The notes under the pieces were generated by a model that was given only the letters and a program-made list of their open reading frames with translations, did not search any database and was not told the origin of the DNA. From Cydia pomonella (lineage: Eukaryota > Arthropoda > Insecta > Lepidoptera > Tortricidae), in the NCBI RefSeq assembly GCF_033807575.1, contig NC_084724.1:13383228-13447227 (forward strand): a stretch of 64,000 nt of DNA, read 5' to 3'. Positions within the stretch are counted from its first letter, which is position 1. Every line of letters begins with the position of its first letter. Below are positions 32,430 to 44,172 of the stretch, in pieces. The translations under genes and the position numbers were made by a program.

Positions 32430-32690
32430 GTTTTTATTTTTATTTTGTTTTATTTACAATACAATACAGCATATATACAAAGAATATAGCATATTAAGAA
32501 GAGGTAAACAACATGCGGTGTTATCGCTAAAAAGCGATCTCTTCATTTATTTATTAAAACTTTATTGCACGTCAAAAAAGGTATAAATGGCGGATTTAAT
32601 ACCTCATGGCATTCTCTACCAGTTAACCATAGGGCCAAACAGAAAAATGTCAAGGTGGGTGCAGTGAGAAGCGTTTAGAAACAATCAAGT
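32430..32690 (-). mobile_element. LINE 3' UTR fragment
   Basis: On the - strand: AACTGGTAGAGAATGCCATG, then GTGCAATAAAGTTTTAATAA and a (TGTAT)n-like tail. It has the same ending as + strand 49680-49890. A paralogous copy is at 35830-36060. Confidence 0.6.
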
Positions 32691-33831
32691 AATACATAAT
32701 ACTATATCTTATCTAGATATTTCATATTCAATCAATTTATTCATTTTATAAATGATTATTGGCCTAAAGTAAACGTTAATGCAAAAATAAAAGTACCTAC
32801 TTGATGCAATAGGGCAATACTCTCTGGCCGTTATCTTTCTCCCAGGTTAATCGACATCCGATGTCGGATCGAACAATGTGAAAACGCTCATTGTAACAAA
32901 TTCTATGTAAAAAAATCTATGTAACTACTGAACCTGCTCACAATTTTTTTTGAGAATGGGTACAGTATTGCGACCTGTAGAATAGAACATCCGGACATAC
33001 GGAAGCAGCTTGCCCGGAGACCTCCGCTAACGCTTCGGTAAATGATGTGCACATAATCTCACAAAAAAAAAAACTTATCCTGTCTTCAGATCGTTTTACT
33101 TCATTTATTCTTAGTAACGTTCAAACGTAGTAAAGCCTATATTCATTAATATGATAATTTATGTATATTTAGTCTATAAAATCAGTGAAAATAGAAAGAT
33201 TCTGTTGCCCCCAATTAAATTATGTGGGCTGTTGTTGGATTGATGTGGGCGATGTTCCAATGTTAGTGGGCGATTTTGACATCTAAACTTTTCATTTTCG
33301 ATTAAATTGAAGTGTCCAATTTAATTTATGTTTTTGCACTACAATAACCTATCAAAATAAATCAATATTAAACTTAAAGTAAAACGGACAGCTTATTTTA
33401 TTAAACAACAGTAGAAGAGTTAAATGTTTTAAACAAAAACACTTTGTTAGGCACCTAATTGACATTCATCGAAGCTGTCTAAGATAACACTAACTTTCAA
33501 AGGAACTGCCCACACCCCAGCCTTGGAAGTAATGTTTCCAAAGTTAAATTGAAATGTGCAAAGAAGCATTAAGTCTTATCTCGATGAGTACAAAGTTAAT
33601 TTTACAACGGATTTATTTTAAAAATTTAAATCCCAAATACCTTGGTGGGTTGACAATTGTTATTGTTTTTCAGTTTTAAATGTTTAGTTCAAAATTTGTT
33701 TATACGTAAGAAATTCCGGCTAACACTTGACTTTAGCAGATGAGAATATGATTTTTTTTGAGAATAAATATTCTCAACCTCAGATTTTTTTACCTTGGAT
33801 CTTTTTTACCTCCTTATTATTATTTCGCGAC

Positions 33832-33957
33832 ATTCGGAAAATTGCGGGGCACTTCTGGATGCGATTAGCTCAGGATCGGGACAAGTAGCGTACTGGAAGA
33901 GTGGCCTATGCTCAGCAGTGGGCGATAAAAGGCTGATATGATGATGATGATGATTAT
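33832..33957 (+). pseudogene. LINE C-terminal relic, right copy
   Basis: Paralogue of 30893-31015, with the same in-frame stop and a slightly longer GAT tail. Confidence 0.6.
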
Positions 33958-34009
33958 TTCGCGGTGCAGCTTCACATGCAAAGTGCCTAAGTGTCATTAT
34001 AAACGTAAT

Positions 34010-34171
34010 AATATAAATAAGCTAATTCATATCCATCCATTACTGTTGTATAAGTGTAAGATAGAACTCACAAAATGGCTGAAACAACTAAGTTATGATG
34101 ATACGGAGTCATTATTGTACCACGTGAATTATTAACTATACGTAATATATAGGCTGAACACATACATTAAT

Positions 34172-34222
<51 letters not shown>

Positions 34223-34543
34223 TATACGAATGTATATATGTATATATATATATGTATATATATACATTCGTATATTCACTCATATATTCATATATTAATT
34301 AGGCTAGAACATAAATCAAATAGCATATATATATATATATATATAATAAATATAGCTATAAATCTTTCATGTACTTATGGAATATTTCCCTACTACTAAG
34401 TAAAAAGACTGTAAGTTATGGAGGAGCGGGGCATCCTGATACAGGTTCATTCACCTAAAAGGAAGCTCCAACCACTTATGTCAAATTGTAAACCTTTACT
34501 TTATAAGTAAAATAAATATTTTTCATTTTTTTTTTTTTTTTTT
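34010..34543. mobile_element. Retroposed insertion with 10-bp target duplication
   Basis: Flanked by TAAACGTAAT (34000-34009 and 34544-34553) and absent from the left duplicate, so it arrived after the duplication. It contains (CA)n at 34173-34219 and TA tracts, and ends AATAAATATTTTTCATT followed by a T run, like some LINE 3' ends. Confidence 0.8.
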
Positions 34544-34879
34544 TAAACGTAATTTGACTTTTATAATGGCATTTTACACTCGGTCACTACATAAGTCTGT
34601 GAAGAGCCAGCAGAGCTTGCTTGAACCGACTCTTTATATTTACAATACGGCCCACGGCCGAATTGCAGCATACACACAAGCACAGGTGACATGATTATTG
34701 TCATCATCATCGACGACATCTGTTTTAATTACTTAGTACCTGGGCGACCGAGCTTTGCTCGGTTATAACTATTTATTGTAATATGGTGGTGTATAGGTGA
34801 TAATCCTAACAAAAATTTTTTACTAAATTAAACTTGTCTAAAACAATAAAAATTAAAAAATTATATATAAACTTGAACA

Positions 34880-35125
34880 TATAAAAAAAAACAAAAGTTA
34901 GTCACCGGGTGAGATTCGAACCCGTAACACTCATTTAGCAGTCCGCGTCTTAACCCACTGGACCAGACGGACAGTGGCCGGCAACACGAAATTAGCGACT
35001 ATATTCTGCGTCGAAAGAAAAACGCATGAAAACTCGAAAACACGCGTTTTCCCCCAAATTGTATACCCCTAAAAACCCCCATATACCAAATTTCAGCGAA
35101 ATCGTTAGAGCCGTTTCCGAGATCC
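34880..35125 (-). mobile_element. SINE type C, right copy
   Basis: The - strand head and B box GGTTCGAATCTC are in simple arrangement, followed by the block through GAAACGGCTCTAACG without the TA palindrome of the left copy. Confidence 0.65.
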
Positions 35126-35606
35126 CTGAAATATATATACAAGAATTGCTCGCTTAAAGGTATAAGATAATTATGTAATGTTTAAAAATATTACAGATAA
35201 CAAATGTTACAAAACATATCTTCTAATAAGCCTAATTTTGAAGCTCTCGCCTATCTCATTCAACTATTATTTGAGAACTGATCGAAAACCCCACCAGTGT
35301 ATACGTGCTCGGAGCTACTCAACAATTTGTTGGCCGATCGATTGGATGAAATATTGGCTACACGATGAATTTATAGCCGCCTGTGCTTGACTGATAGATT
35401 ACACGTCTCAGCTGCTTACTTTACTTCACATAGCTCGTATCGTACTTCTTCTAGTGATTTTAGAACATAAAGTGTGAGGACAAAGAATACTAATTGTTTG
35501 AGTTTCTTTTGAGTTTTGAGTTTCCATTATATATCAATAATCGCAATGGAATAGGAATGTGAACGACTATTGCCTCTTCTTATTTATGGTTTTTGAATTT
35601 TAATAG

Positions 35607-35800
35607 GTACATTATTGAATGTAGTCGTAAAGGAGCATTTACAATGCAAACTTCCTTTTCCTGAAGTAATCAAAAGTTATTTTAATACTTATCAGGGCCT
35701 GGTAATTACCATATGGAAATTGGAAATTAATTATGGCCGAGCAAGCGTTCCTGATTGTCCGACCCGAGATCGAATGTTGGATACGATCCTCAAGGAATGA
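35607..35800 (+). CDS. Unidentified terminal-exon-like frame, copy 2
   Basis: Duplicate of 32221-32414. The acceptor is TTTTAATAG, then two bases and 63 codons to TGA, with no frame-disrupting change. Function unknown. Confidence 0.35.
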
Positions 35801-36463
35801 AATGTAAAGGAATGCGTTTTTATTTTTATTTTGTTTTATTTACAATACAATACAAAGAATACAGCATATTAAGAAGAGGTAAACAACATGCGGTGTTATC
35901 GCTAAAAAGCGATCTCTTCATTTATTTATTAAAACTATATTGCACATCAAAAAAGGTATAAATGGCGGATTTAATACCTCATGGTATTCTCTACCAGTTA
36001 ACCATAGGGCCAAACAGAAAAATGTTAAGGTGGGTGCAGTGAGAAGCGTTTAGAAACAATCAAGTAATACACAATACTATATCTTATCTAGATATTTCAT
36101 ATTCAATCAATTTATTCATTTTATAAATGATTATTGGCCTAAAGTAAACGTTAATGCAAAAATAAAAGTACCTACTTGATGCAATAGGGCAATACTCTCT
36201 GGCCGTTATCTTTCTCCCAGGTTAATCGACATCCGATGTCGGATCGAACAATGTGAAAACGCTCATTGTAATCAAATTCTATGTAAAAAAATCTATGTAA
36301 CTACTGAACCTGCTCACAATTTTTTTTGAGAATCTGTTTAGAATTGCGATCTGTAGAATAGAACATCCGGACATACGGAAGCAGCTTGCCCGGAGACCTC
36401 CGCTTCGGTAAATGATGTGCACATATTCTCAAAAAAAAAATCTTATCCTGTCTTCAGATCATT

Positions 36464-36696
36464 TTGAACACTTGATCCGTTTACCTCCCTCTGTTGATTT
36501 AGTAAGTCGGTGTAGAATTTCAAAAACAAATTCTGATTGAATAATCGCGAGACGCTTTGGGTATTACGACGGAATTAGAATAAATAGCCAATTAGGTGTG
36601 AGCCGCTTCAAAATTTATGAGTTCTAAATCTTTAAGCAATCTTATCTTTAATCTTACTTCACAAACGCTCGTCCAAGGTCTGACCTATATTTAATA
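36464..36696. other. Unique sequence right of the duplication
   Basis: Nothing supported. Confidence 0.4.
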
Positions 36697-37022
36697 TTTT
36701 TTTTATACTACGTCGTTGGCAAACAAGCATACATACGGCAATACAGCATATGTACGCCTGCAACTCCGGAGGAGTTACATGCGCGTTGCCGACCCTAGCA
36801 TCCCCCCCCCTCGTTGAGCTCTGGCAACCTTACTCACCGGCAGGAACACAACACTATGAGTAGGGTCTAGTGTTATTTGGCTGCGGTTTTCTGTAAGGTG
36901 GAGGTACTTCCCCAGTTGGGCTCCGCTCTAGATCTGGAATGACATCAGCTGCGCTGTACCCTACCACACAAAGCGAGATGACATTCACAATGCCCATACC
37001 TCTCTTTTTGACGTAGTTTAAG
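36697..37022 (+). repeat. Dispersed repeat R2, near complete
   Basis: It runs from TTTTTTTATACTACGTCG through GGAGGAGTTACATGCGCG, CACCGGCAGGAACACAAC and TGGAGGTACTTCCCCAG to GTAGTTTAAGG. It matches the inverted pair at 51700-52310. Confidence 0.8.
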
Positions 37023-37083
37023 GACGTACCCGGGTCCGGGTTACTATACTTATTTGTGAAAATTATTGGACATAATTTTTAAG

Positions 37084-37350
37084 AAAAAATACCGACTTCA
37101 ATGAGGGAGACTGGTGAAAGAACGATTATTGTTCATTTTTGATTGCATACAATGAAATTAACGACGATGGATGAAAACTGGGTTTTGAAAATAGGACCAA
37201 TCTGTATATATATAGCTTCAAGCAAAAAAATAATTTTCAAAATCGGTTCAGAAATGACGGAGTTATGAAGTAACAAACATTATTAAAAAAAAAACATACA
37301 CACCGAATTGATAACCTCCTCCTTTTGAAATCTTGAAGTCGGTTAAAAAA
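37084..37350. repeat. MITE with inverted ends
   Basis: AAAAAATACCGACTTCAA at the left and TTGAAGTCGGTTAAAAAA at the right, 267 bp, with no coding frame. Confidence 0.7.
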
Positions 37351-37774
37351 CCTGCTTAATATAATAATAAAACGGTATCCAACTTTATTACCAGAACCCT
37401 TATAAGATGAGCCTTCACAAAAAGTGACATCTAAGATGGCATAACATCGATATATTGGAGGAGAGGGATAGATGCGTTACTGGACTCTTTTTAGTTTAGG
37501 TTTTTAGTACCTTAAAGCAAACTTTCCCTGACTAATTGTGCGGAGTTGCAATGCAGCTTACACAAAATTTTCAAAGCTAACAGGAAACAGAAAATAAAAT
37601 CTAGCAACAGAAGCACGCTACAAAGGATTGTTAAACTGTTTAGCGCAATAAAGATGTAACTGAAATAAATAAGAACGAGCGTAGAGCAGATAAGTCCTTA
37701 TTAATGTGCGGCGCGCCAACTGCGGCCACTTGGACTATAACTCTCCGAGCGTTCCGGTCACGATATACAGCGTT

Positions 37775-38084
37775 AGAACATCAGACAGTATAAGTTTTTG
37801 GCAAAAAAATAATTTTTGGTACAAGATTTTATCGCTGATTGTACTTTTATTTTCACAGGCGACTAATTCTCATCGAGACAATTTTCTCAACCCCAAACAC
37901 AATTAGGTTGCGTCGTTTCATCACAGAGTTCCTATGGTCACGTCCTATGTCCATCATCATCGGCTCAATGGTACCATGATATTGCATTGTCACCCGACAT
38001 ACATATGTATGCAAATTTTCAGCTTCATCGGAAACTGGGAAGTGGGTCAAATTTAACTTGCATAATTTGATTACGGACGCAATA
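37775..38084 (-). repeat. Dispersed repeat R1, copy 3
   Basis: Inverted copy with TTTATCGCTGATTGTAC, CATCATCGGCTC and ACATACATATGTATGC. A LINE fragment interrupts its left flank at 38085. Confidence 0.7.
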
Positions 38085-38509
38085 ATAATAATAATAAAAG
38101 AGCTTTATTTCTTCCACACATACTTTAAACAAAATAAATATAGAAATTAAAATAAAATAATTTAACTTAAAATTTGACTTAAAAAATATGTGGGCCCCTT
38201 TCGGGTAAAAAAGCTATTCCACTTCTCTCTATCTTGGGCTGTCTCTAGCCATTTTGGACCCGCTGTTGCTACTAATTCGTCAGACCATCTGCCACATGGT
38301 CGACCTCTGCCTCTTGAGCCCAGGCCATTTTACGATTCTTATGGTCCATCTGTCGTCTCTATATCTGGCCACGTGTCCTGCCCATTTCCACTTTCTCTCG
38401 AGTGAGAATGTTAAGGCGTCTCTAATTTTAGTTTTTCTTCGGATATCATCATTCCTTACTCTATCCTTTAATTTTAAGCCTAGTAGGCTTCTCTCCATTC
38501 GCTTCTGCG
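38085..38509 (-). mobile_element. 5'-truncated LINE insertion
   Basis: Flanked by a 14-bp target duplication TTACGGACGCAATA (38071-38084 and 38510-38523). On the - strand it reads ERSLLGLKLKDRVRND, KWKWAGHVARYRDDRW and, after one frameshift, RGRPCGRWSDELV, then a 3' UTR with an (ATT)n tail. It is the C-terminal end of a LINE protein; the copy is dead. Confidence 0.85.
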
Positions 38510-38734
38510 TTACGGACGCAATAGATGAAAGTAAATACATATATATATTGAACCATATAAGTAAAACGTTAAAATTGCCTTTAAAACGGGCTTGATCCTT
38601 CTCTCTCATGCCAAATTCAGTGCTTAAAAGAAACAAAAATGCCTATTGTTTAACAGATTACTGGTGGAACCTGGAACGCATTAAGAGCGCCAATAGTTTG
38701 AGACTGAGACACCCGAGAAAAATTCATTACTATT

Positions 38735-39590
38735 CATCACACTTGCTCGAAAAAGGTCTTATTTAATGAAGGACAAAGGCCTTTTTTGTTCCCGCGGGAG
38801 TTATGGATTGTGAAAAAAAAAAGCTATAGCTCCCTAGGGAGTTTTTTTAAATTATTACAATTATTCATACAAACCAAGTAGCATAAATGAGTTTTACTTT
38901 TAAAATACTACTACTACTCCGTTGGCTCAGCGACCCAAAATGAGACTTGGCCTCCGACACAAGACAGCGCCACTTTTCTCGGTCCTGTGCGACCTCTCGC
39001 CAATTGTCGACTCGAAGCTCGCGCAGATCCGCCTCCACGATGTCGCTCCAGCGATACCTAGGGCGTCCGATAGGACGTCCTCCTGCTAGGCGACCCAGGT
39101 ACGCTCTTTTTACGTTCCGATCTTCGTCCATTCTCTGAAGGTGGCCCCACCAACGGAGTCTGTGGGCTTTACTTTCTCCCATGATGTTAGGTTCAGCCAC
39201 TAGGTCTTCAATCTCACGGTTCCTAAGGACTGTCCAACTTCCATCCGGTCTTCGTTTGGGGCCCAGTATTTTACGGAGGATTTTCCTTTAAACTTTTAAA
39301 ATACTGACGTTTATAATTTAATTTTGTTTATGTTTAAAATTATTTAATTTGATTAATTTAACAGCAGTTTAAAATATTTTTACATAATTATCAATCGTGG
39401 CTGAATGGCGAATAGGTCTGTGCCTTCGATGCCTCACCAGCCAAGAAATTACAAAATGGCGGACGAATGTTTGATATGTCATCGTATTTAAGAATTATTT
39501 CGCTTAAAATTTAGTTTTTTCTTCCAAAGTATGATGAAAACATTCTGTGTAACTCCGGGGGTAAGAATATTGTAAACTCGGGTACTTTAA
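38735..39590 (+). repeat. Dispersed repeat R4, interrupted copy
   Basis: The same family as 5886-6295: CACACTTGCTCGAAAAAGG, ATGGCGGACGAATGTTTG, ACTCCGGGGGTAAGAAT. It is split by the LINE insertion at 38909-39291. Confidence 0.75.
38909..39291 (-). mobile_element. 5'-truncated LINE insertion
   Basis: Flanked by a 13-bp target duplication ACTTTTAAAATAC (38896-38908 and 39292-39304). The - strand has an uninterrupted protein tail: KILRKILGPKRRPDGSW, HRLRWWGHLQRMDEDRN, RPIGRPRYRWSDIVEADL, AQDREKWRCLVSEAKSHFG. A (GTA)n 3' tail follows. The frame is still open, so the insertion is fairly recent. Confidence 0.88.
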
Positions 39591-39599
39591 ATTAACAAA

Positions 39600-40084
39600 T
39601 TAGTTAAAAAAATCGTTATTTATGGAATGAGGAGTTCATTATCAGAATGGAAATTGTACAATAAATCCATTTAAAACCAAAATTGTACACTACAGACCTT
39701 TTAGACCAACAAAGACTCACTTTTAGAGCATAAGCAATGAAAAACTTTTTAACCCATTAACGCCTGTTTATAAATCATTATCGCGTTACGCTCTACACTT
39801 GTAAATTACACACTGTGTTAAATTATTTCTCTTCAACGCGTACTATCTTTTATCTTTTTCCTCCTTTATTACGTTTAAAAAGGAGTACAAAAATTATAAC
39901 CCTAATAAAATTTATTACCGTCGGCAAATCGCCCGTTCTTCACCGTGGATCTCTCCTCGATACGCGCCAAAAATGATTACAATTAAAGCTTGCTCCGGAA
40001 AGTTATACGTATTTTATTTTTCCTTGAAAAATAAATTAATTTTCACTCTTTCACCGCTGGAAAAGGTATCTCATAAATATCTCT
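39600..40084. other. Non-coding stretch
   Basis: AT-rich; no gene or repeat supported. Confidence 0.4.
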
Positions 40085-40450
40085 CTATCTGTAAAGGCTT
40101 GACTGTATTTACCACATTACGATACAACAATACAGTAAGTAACTATTGCACACCTACAACATCTTGCTATAAGTTTTTACTACTGACTGTACTTTTCATT
40201 CCACAGGGAACAAATACTCATCCATACAATTCTAAACCCCAAACACAATTAGGGTGCGTTGCTTTATCACAGTTTCTATGACCACCTCCTTTCTTCATCA
40301 TCAGATCAGTTTGATGGTACCATAATATTGCATTGTCACCCAACTTCCATACGAATGTTTTCAGCTTCATTTGAAACCAGGAAGTGGGACAAATTTTACT
40401 TGCAAAATTTGATTACAGACAGACAAGGTGAAACTAGATAAAAGCTTATA
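40085..40450 (-). repeat. Dispersed repeat R1, copy 4
   Basis: Inverted copy with ACTGACTGTACTTTTC, TTCATCATCAGATCAG, TGCATTGTCACC and AGATAAAAGCTTATAAAA. Confidence 0.65.
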
Positions 40451-40919
40451 AAAAATTAACAGGGGTTCACAGAGTAAAAGTGACGATGTTCAGCGTTGTA
40501 TTAGACTAGAGAATATGATAAAGATGACGTAGCTACTAATGACTACTTTGGCAAGTGGCGATGTCGCAATCGTCAAATTTCCGCTTCCAATTTTCATGTT
40601 TTATCATACTTAAATCTGCATTTCTTTGCTAAGTATAAAAGCTTAGTATAATCAATTGTATTGCTAAGCGGACCATAATAAGCTCATCTGATTTAATATG
40701 GTTTCTTCCTCTCAAAGATATTTTAAATGTTTTACTTTCTGTTAACAAAAATTGTTTTGTCTTTAAATTATTTAATTCCTCTCTGCTTTTGTTGTCAAAA
40801 GACACCGATTTGTCGTATTTTTGATGATATCTTTTATAGAATGAATTGAATCTAATTGTGCAATTGAGTGAGTTTTAGATTCGGAACTTTAACTATTGGC
40901 CTAATCTATTCTTCTAAGT

Positions 40920-41215
40920 TAGTCTCTCACTGCTGAGGATCGTGACTTTGCATGTTAATTTTCCTTATGGCAGCTCTCCGCTTCTCCCTGTCGGTTGCTT
41001 CGTGAAAATTGTTGCTTAGTGTGATGCTAATCTGGGCGGATATTTGGTCACAACATCTCGTTGGACTTGGTCCTCTAGGCCGTCTGCCGTCCACCTTTCC
41101 CATCACCACAAGTCTCCACAAGTTGCCAGGGTCTCTTCGAACTATGTGACCAAAGTATTTCAGTACTTGTTGAAGATAGATGCTTTGCTTAATAGCAACT
41201 ATGTGAATGTATGGA
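40920..41215 (-). pseudogene. LINE reverse-transcriptase C-terminal relic
   Basis: The - strand reads QVLKYFGHIVRRDPGNLWR, GKVDGRRPRGPSP, then HEATDREKRRAAIRKI and HDPQQ. This is a different LINE family from 38085 and 38909. The frame is open, with no RT core. Confidence 0.75.
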
Positions 41216-41224
41216 ATATTTCCA

Positions 41225-41330
41225 ATAAGGCCTAGTTTACCCACTGGGTTGGAAGGTCAGATGGTAGTCGCTTTCGTAAAAAGAGCTTACGTCAATTCTA
41301 GGGATTATGCCGGGATAACGCGTGGAAAAA
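41225..41330 (+). mobile_element. SINE type A, 3' fragment
   Basis: GGCCTAGTTTACCCACTGGG, then GTAGTCGCTTTCGTAAAAA, matching 17515-17590. Confidence 0.65.
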
Positions 41331-41339
41331 AATGTACCT

Positions 41340-42861
41340 ATATGGTTATGTATCAAATCAACAATTCGACAAATTGGCTTGAGCATTCCTCATCTTTAAT
41401 AAAATTTAACCAACGATAACTAATACTTTGCGCCGAACAGAAACCTCGTTACACAACATATATTGTGAGCCCTCGTAACTCTTTAATTACTAGGCTGATA
41501 CTCCTCTTATTTAAAATAAATACAAATGTATTTATGTGAAGTACCTACCATCAGGATCGATTCAAGCAAGCCTCGTAAACGTTGGTTAAAGAATACTTGT
41601 TTTATAATATTGTCTGACATCTACGGAAATTCGAATCATGAAAAGTGCACCCCTAGTTGACCCTAAGACATTGCTAGGTCGATCGATAGGGCTAAACGAC
41701 TCGATTTCCTATTTACGGCGAGATAACTAATCTTAAAGTCTTTGTCATCGCTAACAAGAAATTGAGTTGCTTTATCAAATTATGAGGTGATTTTGAACTC
41801 TTGAATGTTGCCTAAGGCTTTGTTAAGGGGCCGAATGAGATATGCAGTGAAATTACGGTTCTTATAATCGTTTACGTGACTGCTATTTGAAATAAAACTT
41901 ACACGTTTAATTGTGTAGCGGTCACACTTGTGTGATCCTATTATGAAACGATTGAAGCGAGTAAAACACACGCTCGCGTTTTACATACCTACATATATAT
42001 AATATTACTAGTGTTTGACGAAACGTAATTCTACATTGTATAGAACTGATCTATATAATAATTGTATCTTATCTTATCTTATCTTATCTTACACTCACTA
42101 TACACTCACTCTGATGTGTTCTGGAACCGCATATTACGACAAATAAAACAGTTTTTCTTCATGCTAGTCGTATTTTTCACTTTTTGAACGCATCTTGAAC
42201 GGTTTCTGATATATGTGTTTAGATACCTAAAGCCTATTCTAAATATATCTTAGGATACGAATTCATTCATTCATCCATTCTTTAAAAATTAAGACATCAG
42301 TTCAGTGGGACTATTTTGCCAGAATCAAGGAATTAGGAGCTTTAAATACGACTAAAATTGTACGGTTAGTACAAGACAGTGTACGGTGATTTTATCAGCT
42401 CTTGCAAAGCAATTGCTGGACTTTACAAGTAGCACGTTGTCTACCGGCCGTTGATTCCAAAATGGTGGTTAAAGGGTTAAACGCGTTTCAAGATTAATTC
42501 TCCATTCACTGCACACTACCACATTAGTTTACTGTATAATAGGCTATCGATATTACATAAAAAAATATATGAATGAGCAAAAAACAAAGGAAAGGAAAAT
42601 CAAGATGGCGCTCGAACCGGAAGTCCCGGATATGAATTCGATTTGGATAAAATTTGGACCGGATAAGTATATCAGTGTCAAAAGTGACATCAACCAAAAG
42701 TGTAATTTTCGACACTAACAGATCCGATTCATATCTAATCTATATCGAATTCATGTCCTATAATTAAAATTAGAATACGCCTGTAATTCTTTTATAAGTT
42801 TTAAATTTCATTCTATTATTTATTTTGAACGTTTCCAAAATCTAATTCATGTAATGCTTTT
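41340..42861. other. Non-coding stretch
   Basis: No gene supported. It includes a short (TTATC)n tract at about 42066-42092. Confidence 0.45.
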
Positions 42862-43040
42862 ATTTTAACCGCACGTTATACACGCACAAAAATTATAAGT
42901 GTGAATTTATTTTGATCGCACGTTATACACGCACAAAAATTATAAGTGTGAATTTATTTTGATCGCACGTTATACACGCACAAAAATTATAAGTGTGAAT
43001 TTATTTTGACCGCACGTTATTACACGCACAAAAAATGTGA
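42862..43040. repeat. 47-bp tandem repeat
   Basis: CGCACGTTATACACGCAC recurs at about 42870, 42917, 42964 and 43011, so there are nearly four copies. The last has one extra base (GTTATTACACG). Confidence 0.85.
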
Positions 43041-43439
43041 AGCTACATAATAAAATTTTGTTTCGGTTATAATACTTATAATTGAACGTCGTTACGGATG
43101 TATTTATCCATTCCATCCGCTCCACGTATTAATCGGTTCGTAAACACGAACGTAACGCTTTAATTACTTAATAGTTAATGCTTTGTTTCATGTTCAGTTG
43201 AAAGCTTATACTCGTTTGATCATTAGTGCGTGTATAATAAAGTGAAAGTAATGGTTGGACAAATAAAATAATGTTTGTACATAGAGATTTCGTAATAGCG
43301 CTGTATAGAATTTCACTTGTGTAACCTATTAAAGAGGTCTCTGATGTACTTAATTAGTAACGTTTAGTCCCTAATTTAGAAATGATAAAATATTTTATTT
43401 AAAAATCTTTAATTACATCTAAGTATATCAAATCTCTGT

Positions 43440-43557
43440 AGCGATCAGGCCGCCTGTTGTTTACCTCTATCTTCATGTTTTTTTATGTGTTTCCATGTGC
43501 ACTTTTTTTTTCAGAGGTTGTGCAATAAAGAGGATTTGTATTGTATTGTATTGTAAT
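43440..43557 (+). mobile_element. LINE 3' end with (TTGTA)n tail
   Basis: GTTGTGCAATAAAGAGGATT is followed by TTGTA repeats. The same ending is at 62780-62972 (+) and, inverted, at 44128-44172. Confidence 0.65.
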
Positions 43558-43911
43558 TATACAATTACCTAGATAAGTCTTTAAATAAATGTATCCTCCA
43601 AATTGTTTGTTCATTGCTTTAAATACTCTCTGGTCACTCGTGTAACCGTTTGAAATTTCATAAAGAAGATATTAAAGACTGGTTTGGGCCCTTAAGTCAC
43701 GAGGTCAATTATTTTAGAAATTAGATTACAAGGCTCCATTGTGTCGCGCCCAAGACATTATGAAGATTTCAACCCTTTGTCATCGACGCTGGAGCCATAA
43801 TTTTATGACTCGACGACTCCTAGCCCTAATATATGGAACATGTGTCTGGGTAATGATTGTAATGGGGTTGTCTCAGTGGTAATTTTATGAGATGTGGTAC
43901 ATTAAGAGACT

Positions 43912-44085
43912 AATATGACTAAGGAAGGGGAAGTAGAAGGAAGGAGAAATAGAGGAAAGCCAAGAAGGGCATACATGGATCAGGTGAAGGAGAAAGTGAA
44001 CGTCGTGTCGTATCAGGCCGTCAAGGAAGAGGCCAATGATAGGCATGCCTGGAGAGTGCTTCACCGACAAGAGCGCAGCTCTTAA
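43912..44085 (+). pseudogene. LINE protein C-terminal relic
   Basis: An open + strand frame reads RRNRGKPRRAYMDQVKEKVN, then AVKEEANDRHAWRVLHRQE, then a stop and a GATGATGAT tail. Confidence 0.75.
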
Positions 44086-44127
44086 ATTTATGATGATGAT
44101 GAATACTAAGGAGTCCTGGAAGCCCTA

Positions 44128-44172
44128 AGAGTACAATACAATACAAATCCTCTTCATTGCACCCTCAAAATA
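44128..44172 (-). mobile_element. LINE 3' end fragment
   Basis: ACAATACAATACAAATCC then TCTTCATTGCAC, the reverse complement of the 43440 ending. Confidence 0.55.

Larger units (their letters stand above)
30167..33098 (+). repeat. Tandem segmental duplication, left copy
   Basis: It begins at TTCTTAGTAACGTTCAAACG and ends near CTTATCCTGTCTTCAGATC. The same order of features repeats at once in 33100-36463 with a few per cent difference by eye. Shared contents: LINE relic, SINE C, the 63-codon frame and a LINE 3' UTR. Confidence 0.92.
33100..36463 (+). repeat. Tandem segmental duplication, right copy
   Basis: Direct repeat of 30167-33098. It differs by a 534-bp insertion (34010-34543) and by the uninverted state of the SINE C region (34880-35125). 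Confidence 0.92.
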
